NCBI RefSeq assembly: GCF_030936135.1
Contig: NC_082603.1
Span: 23,774,880-23,838,879 of the forward strand
DNA from: Gavia stellata
Taxonomy: Eukaryota > Chordata > Aves > Gaviiformes > Gaviidae
Direction of reading: 5' to 3'
Length of the DNA stretch: 64,000 nt
Numbering within the stretch: position 1 is the first letter of the stretch; the number at the start of each line of letters is the position of its first letter. Made by a program: the position numbers and the translations under genes. Positions 1 through 11,644 of the stretch are shown here, one piece after another. The notes beneath the pieces were generated by a model. It was not told the DNA's origin. It made no database searches and was given only the letters and a program-made list of their open reading frames with translations.

Positions 1-338
1 TCCTAGGACAGGAGTGCAGGGGGACCCAGTCTGGGAGCAGAGGCTGGTAAAGCCAGCCAAACTCTGTAAGGTAAAGCCTGAAGCCACGCTGCAGGGCAGC
101 CTGGAGACCCTCTGCCCAAGAGGGCAGAAGTGCCCCAAAAAGGGCTTGCACAGGCACTGAGGCAAGATAACCTCCTAATGGGCAGCCCAAAAACCCCAGA
201 GCTGCATCTACATCAGGGTAGAGGCAGGATGCAGCTAGACCCAGACTGCTTCAGCAATGACAGACCACCCCCCTGTGCTTGTGGCAGTAAGGCACATAGT
301 GCCACCTGCCCTGCAGCTGGGCAGAGCCAAACACCCAC

Positions 339-400
339 CTGCTTTCTTCATGAAGTCCTGATACATGGTCACAATCCCCTCCATGGTGGTGGCAGTATCT
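339..400 (-). CDS. ELOVL1: ELOVL1, first coding exon (partial gene; rest lies left of the window)
   Basis: The exon reads from an acceptor (CTCTTCACAG) at 401 to a donor (GTGGGT) after 339. Coding starts at 384 in a perfect Kozak context (ACCACCATGG) and encodes 15 residues plus one base: MEGIVTMYQDFMKKA, followed by G of the next codon. This matches the start of vertebrate ELOVL1, which opens with M-E-x-x-V/I-x-x-Y-Q-x-x-M-K and continues DPR in the next exon; the phase (one base of a GAC codon) fits. ELOVL1 is a multi-pass endoplasmic-reticulum 3-ketoacyl-CoA synthase that elongates saturated and monounsaturated C20-C26 acyl-CoAs for sphingolipids. The HXXHH catalytic exon is outside the window. 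The 5' part of the exon (385-400) is untranslated, as in mammals. Identification rests on a short peptide plus the conserved neighbour MED8. Confidence 0.86.
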
Positions 401-3400
401 CTGTGAAGAGGAAGGGCAGATCAAGCAGCTGTTTTCCCAAGAGGGCAGCCTGCAGAGCACAGCCCTGCAGATCAGCAAATTTTAAGCAGAGCTTCAGAGA
501 TACAGTCATGTGTATCTGGCCAGCATGGCTCTCAGCTGATTACACACGAGCATCCAAAATTCCAGCTGAGCCATATGCTCCCCACTTCTCCTCACTGAGC
601 CTGGCCTGCTCTCCCCAGCTCTGCTGACAACCCCACCATCCACCACCAGCAGCCCTTCCAAGCCAGCTAGGCAAGCTTCCAACCTCAGCACTGTATCTCC
701 AGCCCCTTAGTCTTGCTCTTGCTGTACAGGCTCCAAACTTTATCATCCACAACAACCATGATACTGCCACCAACTTTGCTACCCACGCCCACCCAGCACA
801 CTGGTCTGCCTGACCCTGGTGCAAGGTCTCCAAGGAGAGCTGGCCTGCACTCTCTATAGAGCACTGCCTTTATGATCAGGTTTTGGCTCCTGCCCACTGA
901 TCACCAGAGAAGCAACACAGCATCACTGGCAGACCCGCTGCATGAGGAAGGAAAGCCATCAGTTCAGAAACAAACACCAGTTTCTGATCTCCAAGTTCCT
1001 GGTTTCACATCCTTGCACAAAACCCTCCTGACAAGAGCTACCACCCCATAACACAGCACCTCAGGCTCGGTGCATCCTACTTGGCAATGACATTTCCACT
1101 ACCCTTCCCAACAGGGGACAGTATCCCCAGTTAGGGGACAAAGCCGCAGAAGGATATAAGGCTGCAGGGAGAAGGACTGGCACTCCCTACAGTTGCTCAG
1201 CCTCACTATGAGCATACACCAGACAGGAATCCAGACAGATGCTCCCCAGAAGAGCAGGAAGGGCCCAGGCTCTTGCTGCTGCAGGCACGTTTGAAACACC
1301 CTCACCCAGCTCCCTGTGCTTCCCAATCTCTCCCCAGCCGACAGGACACCAGAGCAGCAGGAAGGAGGCAGAGCAGAGGCCCAGCCTCACCTGACTCACC
1401 CACCTGCGAGGGAGGCATTCCCCAGAGCTGCTACCAGACCAAGACCTGTGCTACCAAGAAGGTGCACAGGAATCACTGTCCACACACACGCCTGAGGAAA
1501 TGGGTCCACAGCCCAGTCCCCCCAGGAGGTTTATCACCACTGCCACCAGGAAGCACACAGCCTCTCCCAGACCAGCAGCTGAGAGGCTGAAGCCAGAGTA
1601 ACATTCTCCCCAGTAAGGTCCCAGCTGGGAGTATCCAGCAGCCACTGACACCTCAAGCACTCACCAGCCAGCACCAACATTGCTCCTTCAGCTTCGCTGC
1701 AAGAGGAAGAGCTCAGCAAAGTGCTCTTTGCTTTAGCTGGGACCCAGGCAGGAGAGCAGCTGACACTCACTACCTGTGCAGTGCTACCAAGCACCTACAT
1801 GACAGGCTTCACTGGCAGCAATTTTCACAGGGGCCTGGCACACACCAGTCTGGCTCATCATTCTCTGTAGATCACTTTAGTGCAGCAACAGTGCTAGCTC
1901 TGTGCCTGCCCAGTCATACCCTGTGTGTTCCTCTAAATGGGTGAATGCCACCCAACCTCTCTGCAACAGCAGTGGGATAGAACAGGTCTCCCCCTTCACC
2001 CCCGCACCCCAAAGTACCCATTCCTCCAAGGCGAGCTCCAGAGCAGCCTGCACAGCCACACACGCCAGGGACAGAGCCCGAGAAGTTTTGCTGTGCTTTA
2101 GAAAGCAAAGAAGGTGGTTCCTCATGCCAACTTGGTGGCAGCTGCAGCAATAGAGCAAAGCCCACTCAGGACTGATCCCCACGCCTCAGGGACACTAGCA
2201 GCAGAACAGATGCTCACCTTCCCAACCCAAGGTTTCAAAAGGTTTAATAGCAAGTAATACTCACTTGTAGTACCACCGTGATACAAATAATATTTAAGGT
2301 CCTGAGCACTGCCAAGATTATCCACTCTCCACATGCAGAGGCCAGAAAAGCATAGCAGGAACTATAGTATCCTTGAGAGCCACTCAAGGCTCCAGCTGTA
2401 GAAAACACAGTAAGTACAAGTCCAGAAAGCTGCTGAGCTTTATGTTGCTTTAATGGCTAAGTGCAAGCTCCAAACTTGTCTGTCTAGTTTCAACTTTCAA
2501 CCACTACATCCAGCTACACCTTTATTTGCTAGATTGAGGAGCCCTCAAGAGTTAGTTCCCAGCACAGGTACCTGACTATTCAAGCTCTGTGTTTATCTTA
2601 TCAAGCTGAATGAGTCAGCTTTACTACAGGTCCAGGGCAGAGACAAAACTCCTGCAGAGCACTTGCCTATTTTGGGCAGGCTAGGATGAGAAGATCATAT
2701 CAGTTGCCCAGGAGCTCAGAGCTACATCTCACACTGCAGGGAAACACTTGAGCTCAGGCACTACAGATTACTTCACTGACACTGATGCCAGCAAGTCTCC
2801 AGCACCACTGTCCAGCTAGGACCCCAGCTCAAAACAATTCAGGGTCCCAGGACACCGGACACTTGGGTGAGAAGACTCGCACTGCAGTTTTGCCCTGACA
2901 GAGCTGCTGAAGGCTGCACAGAGCATACAACAGACAAGGGTCACCCTGGTAGCAGCCCTGAACCCAGACAACTATCCCCCCAAGCAGTGGGAAAAGCCCA
3001 CTTCAACCCAGCATTAGCACAGAAGTCCCCACCAGTGTGAACAGCAACAAGTCCCTCTTATTGCTGTGCGTTGTGAAGCACCTCCAGCACTCCTACAGCC
3101 ATATGTGCCGCAGGGAGAGGGGAGGCATTGAACTTGTCCTGAGCATGGGGTCTGGGCAAGCACTAGGACTTCTACCAAGGCAGAACTAGCAGAATTATGC
3201 TACAGGCCTTTATGAAAAGAACCTATGCATTTTCCACAGCTTCCCTAAGCAGAACATCCTGCTGCATTCAGTTAACAGAGCAACCACATCTCCAAGGAAT
3301 CCCCCAAGGTATTAGGATCTCTGCAAGGCCTGATATCCACACTGGCATGCTACATGGTCCTGCATTAGGCAGAAGCTGAAGTGTGCCTTGCTCAGTGAGC

Positions 3401-6400
3401 AGATGCAGGTATGTCTCACCCTCCTCTGTCTCCCAAGGCACAGCCACTGGCCTTAGGGTGTCAGCAGTTGAGCTGCAAAGGGGGAGTTGTAGAGCAGCCC
3501 CAGCATTACCTTCACTAAGCAGGAGGATGCAAAGTGCACTGGCCTGCCTGAGCCATAAAGGCTCCATGCCAGCCCTTCTGCTGCAGGCAGGGGTTTTCCA
3601 GCACAGAGCAGCAAGTGTCTGGGAACCTGAACTCACTCCTGCCATTTCCTCTGTGCATAAACACCAGCACTTGATGTCCCTCTGCACTTTGAGAGAGGTT
3701 TGCCACACAGCCAAGCATCCGCTCTTACTGCCCTCCATGCTCCACTGCACATCACACACTGTAGGCGCTTACAGCTCAGTAGTTGGTACCTGTCTGCTCT
3801 GCGCAGGGGAGACGCTGTTCTTTGACTCCCCCTGGATCCTGATCCTCTTGGGCAAGGAATTGGGAAGAGATGGGGAACCCAAAGCTGAGCCTTGAACAGC
3901 TGAAGAGAAGTCAAGCAAACAGGTCCAAGCATCCCAAAGCACCAGGAACCCTAGGGGCCCAAACACACCCTGCACAATACCTCGAGACCTTGCAACACAT
4001 CTCCCTCCACTTCTCACCCTGTTGGGTGTCACTTCCCCATCTCAGCAAGAAAGTTCCCACTATTTGCAAGCCAGAGTACCAGGCCACATTCTGCCCCAGT
4101 AACCAACATCAAGGATTAGATACTTGCTTACACCAAGCAATGTGTAGACTGCGTATTTCCAACAAGCTATACAGCTAATTAGTGCAACTTCAGCAAGAAC
4201 AGCAAGGCCCTTTATAACCAGCCCAAGAGCAGTCAGAGCACAGCACTGTGAACCACAACACTGACAGAGACCAGAGCTCAACCCAGTTAGTTTTGTTAAC
4301 AGCCTCGCAGTGTGCATCTCTCCCCACACAGCAGCCATCTGCAAGCAACAGACTCAGCCCCAGCCATCCAACACTCCTACCCCATCAGCATTAGAGTCAG
4401 AAATCAGTCCTGTAATAAGTGAGAAAGCAAGCCACCCTAATCTCCCCACTAGTTTAATTACAGGCAGCACCAAAACAGTCTGGTCGGTGGCCACAGCACT
4501 GCCACCCCAGGGAGAGCTGGCACAGGGCCCTTGCTGAACTGGCTAAAGCAGGCCAGGCCTGGCCCCTGTGGGGCTCCCAAGGGAGCAGCAACCCTCAAAG
4601 GTCAGGAGATAACCAGTTGGCCAGAGATCAAACCAACCCTCACCCCTGACCTACAAGCTGGTAGCAAGGCTTGCTGCCTGATGCAGCTCTGAGCTCCACA
4701 GCCTCTCAGGAAGACAGATCTTCCTCCCCCAGCTCCTCACCATAGCCCCCACCCAGCTTCCTGGAGCTCTAGAAAGTCATTGCAGGGTCCAGCAAGGCTG
4801 GCACACAGCTCCATGCGCCCAGGGAGCATGTTTCCCAGCAGAGCTATGGGGACCCATGGTTCAGAAGCATCTGTCAGCAGCAGCTGTTGCTGTGGAAGAG
4901 CAGGACTGACCAACCCGGGGTCTGGTGGCCCCAGACCAGGCAGAGACAGGGCTGCACACGCCACACATTGAGGCTGGCACCTCAAACCATCACCAAGAGC
5001 TGTCAGTCACAGCTCCAGGAGAAGCCTTCTTGAGTTTACGCACAAGTGAATCCAGCAAGACAAGGAGCACAAAATCATGTAGGCAAGGGGGAGAAGGAGT
5101 CTGGCCAGCAGCAGCAGCACCCTGTTCTTACGAATTCTGCAGTGGGATCACTCCAAGACTGAAATTTGCCATGAAGCAGAGAAAACTGGATTTGGATCTC
5201 CTGCTGCTGCTCTGTGCCCAGGTGAAAGGGAGTGGGGCCTGTAACTAGCCAGTGCACACTCGCTTCACACACAGCATCTTGGGATACCAGCTCAAGCATG
5301 TGCAGCAGAGAGCACTCAACAGGAGAGCTGTATTCAAGTACACCTGCATTACTGGTAACAATTTCAACCATCTTACTGAAGATTCAGTTAAGGCACTGTT
5401 GTCCACATGCTACTAAAGCCATGTTTTTCCCCCCCAAGAGAAAAATTACAGCCTAAAGAGATGCCTGTGCACCAGCTTACAGGGCACACAAGACCAGTCT
5501 GGCAGCAGAGCACAAGCCGCTATGTTTCAAGTGTGGGAAGTCATACCAGCAGATTAGGGCAGAGCAGGAAAATAGAGCTCTCCTGCTCTGGCGTTTTGGC
5601 TCTGAGGAGTCAGGACAGGCTCTCTGATCAGAGTTTGATGAGATCTAGTCCCAGAACTCTCAGCTCACAACATAGCATGAAGTTTCCCTGTAGACTTTGT
5701 AGTTAACACCACCAGGTAAGTTTTCCTACTTGAATCACATCTATTTGTCACTTCCTGTGGCTCAGCTATTTCATGCTGAATGTCAAAGGACATGGCTAAC
5801 AGCCTGGTACCATCTGCTCTGCATCAGCATACTTTGAAGTCAGTATAGGAGGACTGTGTTCACAGAGAAGGGATGCAAACTCTCAAAGCCTTGATATGTA
5901 ACAGCTCTTGCAAGAGCTACCATTGCAGCTGGTGCAGGAGTCATGCCGGCTGGGTGCTGTTCCTGGCACACTGGCTCCAAGTGGCAGGAAGTGACCTGTC
6001 TGAAGTTGAGGAGTTTCCCCATCTTCACCAAGTGTGTGTTAATACCCTACCACTATCTCATGCAGTGGCTGTGAAACCCTGAGGCCTTTGGATAGCATCC
6101 TATAAACAGAGACTAAGCTCTCCCCTTCCCATGCTCACTGGAAGCAGGGAGAGCAAGAGGAGACTCCCAGATTAGCAGGCAGACTCTGCAGAGCCTGGGC
6201 AGTCTGTGGCACCCCGCAAGCTTTCAGGGGAAGGAACAATCCCATTGCAATAGGGTACTGGTAACCTTCTACAAAAAAGGCAGGTAATCAGACTTCAAGG
6301 TCCCACAACAGCATACATTGCAGTAAAAGGTCTATATGCACAGCACACTTTTTTCTTTTTAGGGACAGGACCTCCCCAAGCTGATCAGGCAAGCTGTTAG

Positions 6401-7958
6401 AGTAGGCTTACTCCTTATCACATGCAACACTGGTGCCTGCATATTCAGGGCACTGGTATCAGTACAGATGACAGCAGCTGGGGAAAAAGCAGGGAAAAGG
6501 CAACATTAGGCAGCAAGTCTGACACAGCAAGGAACAAAGGGGTAAAAAAGTGAAGGAAAAAAAGAAACAGAGGGTGAGATACCTTATTTTCCACTTCTGG
6601 AGGTGTTTCCTTTCTGAGCTAACCACACTGAGCTGTGTCCACTCCCTCATGCAGCACCAGGTGAGAGGGAAGGAAGTAGAGATGGCTGGGCTCCCTCTCT
6701 GAAGTGATGGCAACCAGCAGCCCCTCAGGGTGCATGGGAGAGCACTCGGGAAGGACAGAACTAGGCAGGCTACAGAGGAGGACAGGCAGGGTTAGACCAA
6801 GCAGGGCTGGCTCCTGACTCCTGCTTCTAGATACAGGTCAAGACTTCCAAAGCCCTCCAGCAGAGGAACACAGAGTACCTCTATCTGGAGATGGGACAGA
6901 CAGTACCAAAGCATTCATCTCCGGTTTTAATCATTATGCAAGTGCCTCACTACAAGGCTTCACTTCTGTTCTCACAGCACTGTCTATAATCATTACACAG
7001 TAATGATTGCTGTGCCCTGCCCCATCCAGGCCTGTGCATTAATTAGACAGGCACACCAAGACAAGACAGACATTAGAAGTCTACAAGTCAAGATGCAGAA
7101 AGGAAAGACTCCTGAAATCCCTCCAACAGTTCTGTCTGGACCAGTCAAGAAGGCCAAGTGTGAACCCAGAGCCACTTCTCATTGAGACAAAGGGTCACTG
7201 CCTGGAACTCACTAGACATCTGCTTTGGACCCGCCTACCCTCTGCACCAAGAAGGCAGTCCAGTCACACAACCACCTTCTGACAAGGAAAGGGATATTCA
7301 CTGGCAATACTAGAGATGCCAGAGACTCCAGCAACACAGCAGAAGCACCACAGATCCTAATAGGTCTAAGGCTTAATAGATACCACCTTTAAAAGTGTTC
7401 ACAGCCCTCCACACACACACAAAAAAGAAGCATTACGTCTTATTATCTCCACGCAGGTGTAGATGGACCACTCAAAGCCAGGGCTGTTCCTCCTACTGCT
7501 GGTCCTGTACAGACAGGGAAAGCCTCTTAGGGTTAAGTAGAAGCAGCATGATATATAATTCTGTATGTATACAGAGCAAATCTATTAACAAACCATGAGA
7601 GCACACTAGCTGATCTGATCCACAAGGTAAGAGCACTCCTTGCAGCCAAGGCTGGAGAACTTGCTGCACAGTGACAGCTAACCACCTTGATCCATCCCAC
7701 AGGGAAGAATGAACCAGAAATTAAATAGCCCGTGAGACCCTAAGGGAAATCAAGAACCATCAGACCTGCTTACCACCTCCACCAGCCCCAAGCCACTGAA
7801 GTCTCAGATAGCATCCAGACACAGGTCTGCTGGTGGGGAGCTGGCTGTGGCAGCTGCAACCTGTCATCTCTGAGTAACAGCAGTCCCACAACTCCTGCAG
7901 GGAAGTGCCCTGGCTCCTGGGGACTGGCTCCTCCCTGCAGGAGCCCAGGCTGCCTCAC
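401..7958 (-). other. ELOVL1 5' intron, left part: no convincing exon
   Basis: About 7.5 kb between the first coding exon of ELOVL1 and a candidate upstream exon. Both strands carry only short frames without family signatures. The sequence is unusually poor in recognisable repeats; I saw a short CA run followed by A's near 7,411-7,427 and nothing that I can call a CR1 copy. Its assignment as intron assumes that ELOVL1 transcription starts at the promoter near 11.41 kb; if a nearer promoter is used, part of this is upstream flank. Confidence 0.5.
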
Positions 7959-8121
7959 CTGTTTGACTGGCAAGAACCAGACTTTCCAGCCCAGTACTCC
8001 CACCATCTGACAGCCAGGAGGGCACATGCTAGCACAAATCCAATACAAAAGTACAGAAAAGCACAGAAGATCTCTTGGGCCATCACAGGCACCACTCCCA
8101 ATATCTCCTGTAAGCTTCTTC
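7959..8121 (-). other. Candidate alternative ELOVL1 exon with hydrophobic N-terminal extension
   Basis: A 163-nt interval on the minus strand is bounded by a pyrimidine-rich acceptor (CCTTCCTTTAG) and a strong donor (CAG followed by GTGAGG). It contains an ATG at 8,083 opening 41 codons with no stop. Residues 4-24 or so form one strongly hydrophobic segment (FCAFLYFCIGFVLACALLAV), followed by R-W-W-E-Y-W. If spliced to the ELOVL1 exon at 400, the frame runs straight through the 5' leader of that exon into the normal ATG. Frame agreement alone has a one-in-three chance, and I know of no such ELOVL1 isoform. It could also be a chance splice pair or an exon of an unrecognised single-pass membrane protein. 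Confidence 0.2.
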
Positions 8122-9640
8122 CTAAAGGAAGGATCTCAGCCTGAGCATTGATTGTGCCGTAACCCCAGTAGAAAAGGAGAAAGCATTCATCCGCAACCTT
8201 CAAGGACAGCATCAAGGCAAGCATGCAGCAATGCACCTGCTTCTGACACCAGCTTCAGAGCTTCCTGGGGATACAAAGCTTTTCTCCACCAGGAAAAAAA
8301 GGAGACACTATGCACCTTGAATAAACTCACTTATTTTCACCTCCAAAACATGGTGTGAGACACCTTCAGTGTTTTTACTCTCCTAGCCTCAGTTTTAACA
8401 GTGCTTTCTCTCATATTACATTTCTGCCCTGAAGGACCATATAATCCCCCTCCCACCTAACAGACTTTCAGGAAACAGATGAGAATAAAAGGCAGGGCAG
8501 GACTGCAGAGGCCCAGGCTGTGTGGGTGGCATGGCTTAACCCCCACAGCGAGATGCAGCAAGAAGATGCTGCAACAGCTGGCTTCATGCTACTTCTCAAA
8601 CAAACAGGCTGCCAGCAGCAGCTCACACCCAAGATCTAGAGGGGCTTCCTAAGAAAGAGATAAGACACAGCAGTCTCAGTCAAGCCCCAAGGGCTCGCCC
8701 AACTGTTTGACTCTCTAAACCATCCTCAAGAAGCTGCCCAGCAGGTCTGATGGGAAGGTCAGCGCCATCCAGCTAGGAATCTGCCCTGGCTGCATTCTGG
8801 CAAAAGAGAAGGTGGTCAATTTGGGGCAGCACAGCAGGATGGACGCACTGCTGCACAGGTAATCCCAGCCTCCGAGAGCAGAAGAGATGCTCTGAGGGAA
8901 TGCACTAGCAGGGAAAGTGCCCAGTGTTATTCCACACTGCTTACCGAGTGTAGGAAAGGGCATTCGCCTCACTTCTTCCTGCTCTTAGGACTCCAGAACC
9001 AAGGTGGTCAGTTATGGGGAAAGCACCTGACAGCCCCCCTGTGAGAAACAGCCAGGCACTGAGGCATACAGACTGCCACCCCCAAAGCCTCCCCTCATGT
9101 TGCAATGCCTGTGCATTTGTGCTGTCTCATTTAGCCTGTTGCTGAGATCAAAAAGAAGCAGCTTTCCTAACTGCCTCTTCATTAGAGGAGAGGAACAGGC
9201 CCACATGAGAGACCTACAGACCAAATCCGGTACTGCCTGTGGAAGGTCAGATGAGCATTTGGTCATAGTTACTAAACCTGCAGTCGCCAGTTGCCCAGCC
9301 AGTGCAGACCCCTGTATGACCAGAGACCAGTCTGAGGTGAGCTTGCAGCCAGGCTACTGCTGCCACCAGGAGGGTGACAGAGACCTCCTCCCACCGGCGT
9401 TCCAGAGCGAGGGCCAGAGGGAGGCCAAGCACCTACACGAGCTGGCACTCAAAGCTAACATTGTGTTGCAGCAGCGGGGGAGGCCTGGTACTGCCACCCT
9501 GCCTGGAGGAGGAGGGAAGAGCCATCTCAATGGTACATTGATGCTGAGAGCTGTGTAGGAGAAAGCTCTCCAGATGCCGAGCAGCCAGCACCACTGCCGG
9601 AGGCTGCTCTCGCCCTGCTGCAGTGAAGCCCCAGCAGACC
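8122..9640 (-). other. ELOVL1 5' intron, middle part: nothing recognised
   Basis: About 1.5 kb between the candidate upstream exon and the intragenic CpG island. Reading frames on both strands are short and carry no family signature, and I found no repeat family that I can name here. Confidence 0.45.
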
Positions 9641-9649
9641 ACAGCCCTC

Positions 9650-10250
9650 CTCAGCTGTTCAACAACCCCGCAGCTTTCAGCCAGGGCAGCGCCCAGCAGC
9701 CGCACCCGGACGGAGGGTGTCAGGGAGCCAAGGGCAGTCGGGGTCGCGGCGCAGCGCCCCGCACGGGCCGTACTCCCACCCCCAGCCAGGCGGCTCCAGC
9801 ACAGGCCCCCAGCCCCGCATCCCGCTGCTGGCTGGGGGGAGCCCTTAGCCCCGCAGCGACCCCCTCCCGCCGCCCCCCCGGCCGGGAGCGGGAAGCGCGG
9901 GCGGCTCCCGGCACGGCCGCGGGGTGGGGCGCCGCCGGGGCCTACCGCCGCTCCGGGCCCCGGAAGCGCGGTGCCGCGGCCCGGCCGAGCGCCGGCACTG
10001 CCGCCAACAGCGCCTGGTACGGCCGGGCCCGGAGCCGCCGCCCGGCTGGGGCTGTGGGGAAAGGCCAGTGCGTGACGCCCCGGCGGCTGCTGGCCCCGGG
10101 GAGGCTCCGCACCGCCGCCGAGGTGACTGGGGGGGGGTTAAGCCACCGTCCAGCGAGCCACAGCCTGCCCTGCTGCAGGGGCAGGCCGAGACCAGCCACA
10201 GCAGCTGCCCCCAGCCCCACCAGAAGCACCAACACAGCGATGCCGATCCC
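9650..10250. promoter_or_regulatory. Intragenic CpG island, possible alternative promoter
   Basis: A GC- and CpG-dense block with many CCGG, GCCGCC and GGGCGG-type words, clearly different from its flanks. It lies about 1.2 kb inside the predicted first intron of ELOVL1. Such islands usually mark promoters. I see no TATA box and no strong minus-strand donor next to it. Long open frames cross it on both strands (for example 228 codons on plus at 9,574-10,260), but they are Ala/Pro/Arg/Gly-rich and typical of GC-rich non-coding DNA. It may be an alternative ELOVL1 start or an enhancer-like island. Confidence 0.55.
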
Positions 10251-11388
10251 CTTCCCTTAAGTTGTGCAGCCACCAGCTCTTGACCCGGAGAGGAAACAAA
10301 CCCCTGGCTCAGGGCCTGTCTCTACCAGCGGCAGGGAGGCAGCCCCGGCACAGCCACGACCCTGTCCCCAGCACAGCTGCCAAAGACCTGCCAGGCCAGG
10401 ATGTTTGTGCCCTGGCACACAACCAGCAAGGAGAGACAGTCTTTCCCCCTCGCAGGCTGGGAAAGCATCCCAAGCACCACACCAAGACAGTACAGAGGGG
10501 ACAGCTCTGGCATACGACTGCCCCAAAGGAGGGCTGCGGGAAAGGAATTACACCCTTCCCTGGGCACCCCGGAGGGTGCTCTGGGCAGCAGCACCAGGCT
10601 GTGAGCCGGGGGCTCTGGGGAGCACTGCAGCTCCTCACACTGTCAGGATCCAGCTGCTCTTAAAAATCACTTCTACAACCCAACTTGGACTCCGCTTATC
10701 TTCCTCCTTCTGACACAGGCAGGTTTCCACACCGCTGGCCTGTCACAAGGATCCACACTGCTATTATAGTTATCCCTCCCTCCAGGGGGTGACAGCCTCC
10801 ACTAGCGCCTTCCTGCCTGGTGGCAGCCGCACCCAGCCTCACCACCTGCCAAGGGCATGTCGCAACACCCATCCCGCCCATCAGGCCACAGCCTCCCCAG
10901 ACTCATCCCACCACCACTTTAGTGAGGTGGATGGCACCCGCCTCCTCTCGTGCCCCAGAGCATGCTGGTGACAGGGACACAGACACACACGAGCCTCCTC
11001 CGGCCTCTTCCACCCCTGCAGGCTGTTTAGCAGGTGCCAAGCCAGCACACGGCCTCACCGGCAGCACCCACCATCCCTGGCAGGCAAAGCTTCAATCCCA
11101 AAGTAGCTAAACCCCACTAAGGCCTCAGCACTCCCCTACTCTGCAACAACCTTCAGCAAACAGCCCCAAAAGCCCTTCCAGCAGACACCAACAGCAAACC
11201 CCAACCCACCACCAGGCTCAGACACCTCCCCCCAAGCCCCCCCAAAAATCCAAAAGGAGCCCTGGGAAAGACCAGGCACCCCCAGCCCAGCCCCACCAGT
11301 CAGGGCTGGACGCCGGACCCAGCACCCACCGCCCCGGTGAGGTTTCCCCGCTCCGCATGCAGCACCCCCCGCGGCCACACACACTCAC
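10251..11388 (-). other. ELOVL1 5' intron, promoter-proximal part
   Basis: About 1.1 kb from the intragenic CpG island up to the predicted exon 1 donor. It is C/A-rich on the plus strand and carries several open frames of 60-150 codons with low-complexity composition and no recognisable domain. I see no splice-bounded conserved segment. Confidence 0.45.
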
Positions 11389-11550
11389 CACCGACCGCGC
11401 CCCGCTCTGCCCGCCACCACCGCTACCCCCGCCCTTAAATAGAGCTGCCGACCCCCCCGCCGCTGCCCATTGGCCTCGGGGAAGAGCTCCGCCCTCCGGG
11501 GCGGAGCTCTCCACTCGAGACCAATCGGCGCTAGCGCCGCGGCCCGCCCA
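11389..11550 (-). promoter_or_regulatory. ELOVL1: Predicted ELOVL1 promoter and short non-coding exon 1
   Basis: Read on the minus strand, the order is canonical: GC boxes, a CCAAT box (73-69 of 11,4xx, that is 11,469-11,473), a TATA-like CTATTTAA (11,435-11,442), then an expected start site near 11,405-11,415. A consensus splice donor (GTG followed by GTGAGTGTG) cuts after 11,389. This predicts a non-coding first exon of only about 20-25 nt, spliced to the coding exon at 400. A second CCAAT lies at 11,521-11,525 on plus. The spacing (TATA about -30, CCAAT about -65) is what a real minus-strand promoter shows. That it belongs to ELOVL1 is inferred from orientation and the lack of any nearer minus-strand gene. 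Confidence 0.6.
11483..11510. repeat. 12-bp perfect inverted repeat built of two GC boxes
   Basis: Arms at 11,483-11,494 and 11,499-11,510 are exact reverse complements (AGAGCTCCGCCC and GGGCGGAGCTCT) around a 4-nt spacer TCCG. Each arm ends in an SP1-type GC box. The pair sits about 75-105 bp upstream of the predicted ELOVL1 start site. Confidence 0.85.
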
Positions 11551-11614
11551 TCCGTAGCCACGCCCACGCCAGCAGCGCCTCAGGGGCCGGGGCTGCGCAG
11601 GGCCGTGGCATTTT

Positions 11615-11644
11615 GGGGGGGGCGGCGGTGGGTTTTGGGATGGG
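11615..11644 (+). other. Four-run G tract, potential G-quadruplex
   Basis: The plus strand has an 8-G run (11,615-11,622), then GGG at 11,630-11,632, 11,637-11,639 and 11,642-11,644, with loops of 7, 4 and 2 nt. This satisfies the usual four-run quadruplex pattern. It lies about 210 bp upstream of the predicted ELOVL1 start, on the strand that is the template for that gene. Confidence 0.5.

Noticed and set aside
9942-10235. Minus-strand frame with hydrophobic start (AVLVLLVGLGAAAVAGLGL)
   Set aside because: The hydrophobic run is encoded by low-complexity GCT/CTG/GGG repeats within the island; there is no recognisable family and no matching donor.
9574-10260. 228-codon plus-strand frame across the CpG island
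   Set aside because: Ala/Pro/Arg/Gly-rich and overlapped by equally open frames on the other strand and in other phases; typical of CpG-island DNA.
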